From contig CAVRQM010000002.1 of the NCBI GenBank assembly GCA_963723455.1, forward strand, positions 1 to 64,000: a stretch of 64,000 nt of DNA, read 5' to 3'. The translations under genes were made by a program, and so were the position numbers. This document shows, one piece after another, positions 61,651 through 64,000 of this stretch (positions within the stretch are counted from its first letter, which is position 1; every line of letters begins with the position of its first letter). The DNA comes from CAVRQM01 sp963723455 (GTDB lineage: Bacteria > Pseudomonadota > Alphaproteobacteria > Acetobacterales > Acetobacteraceae). The notes beneath the pieces are model-generated. The model had not been told where the DNA came from and searched no databases. It saw only the letters and a program-made list of their open reading frames with translations.

Positions 61651-63146
61651 TCAGCTACGATCCGTTGCCAGCTCCGCGGCGTCGCGCAGCACGCGCGGCA
61701 CCTTGTTCTGGCCGCCGAGCTTGCCGCGGGCGGCCATCCAGCGCGCGAACGCCCCCGGCGGCAGCAGGCGCACGTCAGGATCGCGCAGGCCGAAGCCGCC
61801 GGCGCGGTGGGCGGCATAGTCCTCGTTCTGCCGCGCCAGCGCCGCATCCAGCGCGCCGGCGAACGCGGCGGCATCGGCCGGCCCGTCCAGCTCGACCGCG
61901 AAGCGATGCCCGCCGCGCGGATCGGCCGCGTCCGGCGGCAGCGGGGCAGCCGAGTAGTCGATCACACGCCGACCCAGCGCCGCCGCCGCCTCGGTCATCG
62001 CGGCATCCAGCTCCGCGCCGATCAGGTGCTCGCCGGCCACCGACAGCGACCAGGCGGTGCGGCCGGTAATCAGCAGGCGCGGCGGATGCGTCTGCAGCAG
62101 ACGCACCGTGTCGCCGATCACGTACGACCACAGCCCGGCATTGCTCGACAGCACCAGCGCGTAGTCCACGCCCGGCTCGGCGTCGCCGATCCAGCGCCGG
62201 TCGGGGTTGGCGGCGTCCAGCTCGGCCGGGCGGACGAACTCGAAGAACAGTCCGCGGTCGAGGATCAGGCGCAGCCCCTCATCGTCGCCGCGGTCGGCGA
62301 CGGCGCAGAAGCCTTCGCTGGCGGCATAGACCTCGCGGGTCAGCGCGGCGCTGCCGTCCAGCCAGGCGGCGAACCGGGCTCGGTACGGGGCGAAGCCGAC
62401 CCCGCCGTGCACCACCAGCTCCAGCGCCGGATACAGTTGCGCCGCCCGCGCGCCGGGGCGCAGCGCGGCCAGCGCCTCGAAGAACAGCAGCATCCAGCTC
62501 GGCGTGCCCGACAGGCTGGTGATCGGCCGGGCCAGCGACAGCGGCCCGAGGCGCGCCATCTTGTCGCGCCAGTCCGGCAGCAGCGCCAGTGCGGCTGGCG
62601 GGAAGGTGCGCGCGCGCGCCCAGCGCGGCACCGTCGCCGCGGCGATGCCGGACAGGTCGCCGGCGCGGACGCCGCCGCGCAGGCGCTCCAGCGCCGTGCT
62701 GCCGCCAAGCAGGAAATTCACGCCGCCCAGCACCCGGCTGTCCGGCTTGGCGGCCAGGTGCCAGGCCAGCACGTCCAGCGCCGCCGCCCGGTTGGCCCGC
62801 AGCATCGCCGGGCTGACCGGGATGTGCTTGGTCGCCGCCCCGGCGGTGCCGGAGGACTTGGCCAGGTAGCGGATCGGCCCCGGCCAGGTCGCACCGCCGA
62901 GCGCAGGGAACGAACTCCCCCACCACTCGGCGGCGAACTCCTCGTAGCCGCGCAGCCTCACCCGGCGCTGATACTCGGCCACGTCGTCGCGGATCGCGGC
63001 AAAGCCGTGGGCGCGGCCGAACGCGGTCGGGGCGGCGCGGCGCAGCAGGCCGGCCAGGGTCCGGCGCTGCGCCTGCGCCGGATCCTGGCGGTCAAGCTGG
63101 GCGCGCCGGCGTCCCGCCCACAGCCGCAGCGCGGGGGTTGCGTCAA
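61651..63146 (-). CDS. GH3-family acyl-amino-acid amide synthetase, frameshift at 5' end
   Basis: ANL-superfamily ligase of the GH3 type known from plants (acyl-acid + amino acid + ATP to amide). About 498 residues. ATP motif 1: LAKSSGTAGAATKHIPVS; motif 2: VYAASEGFCAV; motif 3: YVIGDTVRLLQT. A TTG at 63146 overlaps the upstream TGA, but it is out of frame with TPALRLWAGRRRAQL. One missing C in the run of five C at 63128-63132 region would restore it. No GTG/ATG start fits before 62982, which would cut conserved sequence. Substrates unknown. Confidence 0.82.
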
Positions 63147-64000
63147 GCAGGACGCAGCACCGTGACGTGCGGCCAGCGCCGCGCCGTCTCGACGCGCAGC
63201 GGCAGGTCGATGTAGCCGCCGCGCCGCCAAAGCTTCACCTGGTCCAGGAAGGTGTCGCTGCCGAGCCAGCCGTCCTGGCCGCCCAGCAGCACCACCCGGT
63301 TGGCGTCCGGATCGGCCATGTCGGCCAGGAAGCGCGCCGAGGCGCCGTAGGTGACGGCGTGGCGGCCGTGCACCGGCGGGTTGCCGGCCTTGTCCAGGGT
63401 GTCGTTGCCCCCCGGCGAGGGATAGTCGCCGAAGTCGAAGCGGCGGCCCAGGACGGGGATTGCGGCAAGGTAGTGGCGCAGCCGCATCCGGTGCGCGCCG
63501 CCCCAGTCGCCGTGCCGCCGCAGCAGCTCCAGCGCCGCGTCGAGCGCAGCGCGCAGCATCGGCCGCAGCGTGGCGTCATCCAGCGCCAGGATGCGCGCGG
63601 CCAGCATCGCGCGGCCCTGCCAGATCGCCGCCACCGGGCGCAGCCCCGCCTGGTCCGGCAGCGCATCCTGCAACGCGGCAAGCAGCGCCTCGAACACCAG
63701 TGCCCCCTGCGAGCCGGCGTCGTAGCAGCCGTCCCATCGCGCCAGCAGATCGGCCGCCGGGTGCGGCTCGGCGCGGTCCAGCAGCGCGCGCGCCGTGTCC
63801 AGCGGCGTCTGCACGTCGGTCTGCGTCGCCGCCATGGCACGCAGGTCAAGCTTCGCGTCGCCGCCCAGCAATGCCCGCATCCGCCGCATCCGGGTCGGCA
63901 TGGAGTAGAAGAAGCCCGCAGGCACGCCGCCGCCCGGCGGTGGATCGTTGGCCGAGGCGACGACGCCGGATGGCGGGTCGAGCGTTGCGGGAAACGCCGA
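63143..64000 (-). CDS. Penicillin acylase family hydrolase, 3' part
   Basis: C-terminal 286 residues of an N-terminal-nucleophile amidohydrolase beta chain; the frame is open to the window edge. PPSGVVASANDPPPGG, FDFGDYPSPGGNDTLDKAGN, and VVLLGGQDGWLGSDTFLDQV then LRVETARRWPHVTVLRPA are typical ends of penicillin/AHL acylases. The catalytic Ser and signal peptide lie outside the window. Its TGA overlaps the TTG of the GH3 gene. Likely periplasmic; cleaves an N-acyl amide. Confidence 0.85.
   Translation of the reverse strand, partial: SAFPATLDPPSGVVASANDPPPGGGVPAGFFYSMPTRMRRMRALLGGDAKLDLRAMAATQTDVQTPLDTARALLDRAEPHPAADLLARWDGCYDAGSQGALVFEALLAALQDALPDQAGLRPVAAIWQGRAMLAARILALDDATLRPMLRAALDAALELLRRHGDWGGAHRMRLRHYLAAIPVLGRRFDFGDYPSPGGNDTLDKAGNPPVHGRHAVTYGASARFLADMADPDANRVVLLGGQDGWLGSDTFLDQVKLWRRGGYIDLPLRVETARRWPHVTVLRPA

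Overview
The window is a very GC-rich, gene-dense piece of an alphaproteobacterial chromosome, most likely Rhodospirillales/Acetobacteraceae. This is inferred from the GANTC-type methyltransferase CcrM next to rnhB, a serC-type leader RNA in front of serC-serA, the YbbN-LON-Trm112-DUF971 operon, the ligase-associated helicase/PdeM pair, and the protein families as a whole. No rRNA is present. One tRNA (Lys, CTT) and one IS481-type insertion sequence are present.

Layout. 0-1.7 kb: 3' end of an AlgD-type sugar-nucleotide dehydrogenase coupled to a glycosyltransferase. 1.75-5.1 kb: a minus-strand amidase / D-aminoacylase / acetyltransferase set. 5.2-8.6 kb: a secreted protein, an ABC exporter and a formate/nitrite-type channel. 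8.75-13.3 kb: PanE-like reductase, enoyl-CoA hydratase, a broken copy of part of ccrM, a secreted protein, rnhB and ccrM. 13.3-17.5 kb: Crp/Fnr regulator, membrane histidine kinase, DUF1345 protein, beta-hydroxyacid dehydrogenase and DUF4142 lipoprotein. 17.6-21.0 kb: serC leader, serC, serA, dps. 21.1-27.2 kb: a translationally coupled minus-strand DNA-repair operon (helicase, PdeM, photolyase, phosphoesterase, cytochrome b561). 27.2-32.8 kb: a polyol/sugar locus (SorC-type regulator, binding protein, ATPase, permease, threitol-type dehydrogenase) full of frameshifts. 32.8-36.7 kb: a predicted sRNA, N-formylglutamate amidohydrolase, a secreted beta-propeller, a micro-ORF with a giant Shine-Dalgarno sequence, and a FAS1 protein. 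36.8-40.6 kb: FeS-type photolyase, SixA and a CHAD protein. 40.7-46.75 kb: malic enzyme and a second sugar ABC transporter. 46.8-48.2 kb: IS481 element and tRNA-Lys. 48.3-53.0 kb: YbbN operon, L,D-transpeptidase and RibA. 53.2-58.4 kb: OmpR-type regulator, YdeP-type molybdopterin oxidoreductase and a secreted kelch protein. 58.4-64 kb: methyltransferase, argF, argD, a GH3-type amide synthetase and the 3' part of a penicillin-acylase-family hydrolase.

Sequence quality matters here. About twenty otherwise well-conserved genes (serA, maeB, ribA, photolyases and others) carry single-base frameshifts, so many breaks are probably assembly errors rather than biology. The 27.2-32.8 kb locus is far denser in shifts than the rest and may be decaying in earnest. 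Coordinates of frameshifted genes below span the whole reconstructed gene.

The most interesting candidates are the 18-codon micro-ORF at 36.0 kb with a 17-nt match to the 16S rRNA 3' tail, the small RNA at 33.0 kb, the truncated second ccrM copy at 10.6 kb, the overlapping pair of an amide-forming GH3 enzyme and an amide-hydrolysing acylase at 63 kb, and the SD-occluding serC leader.
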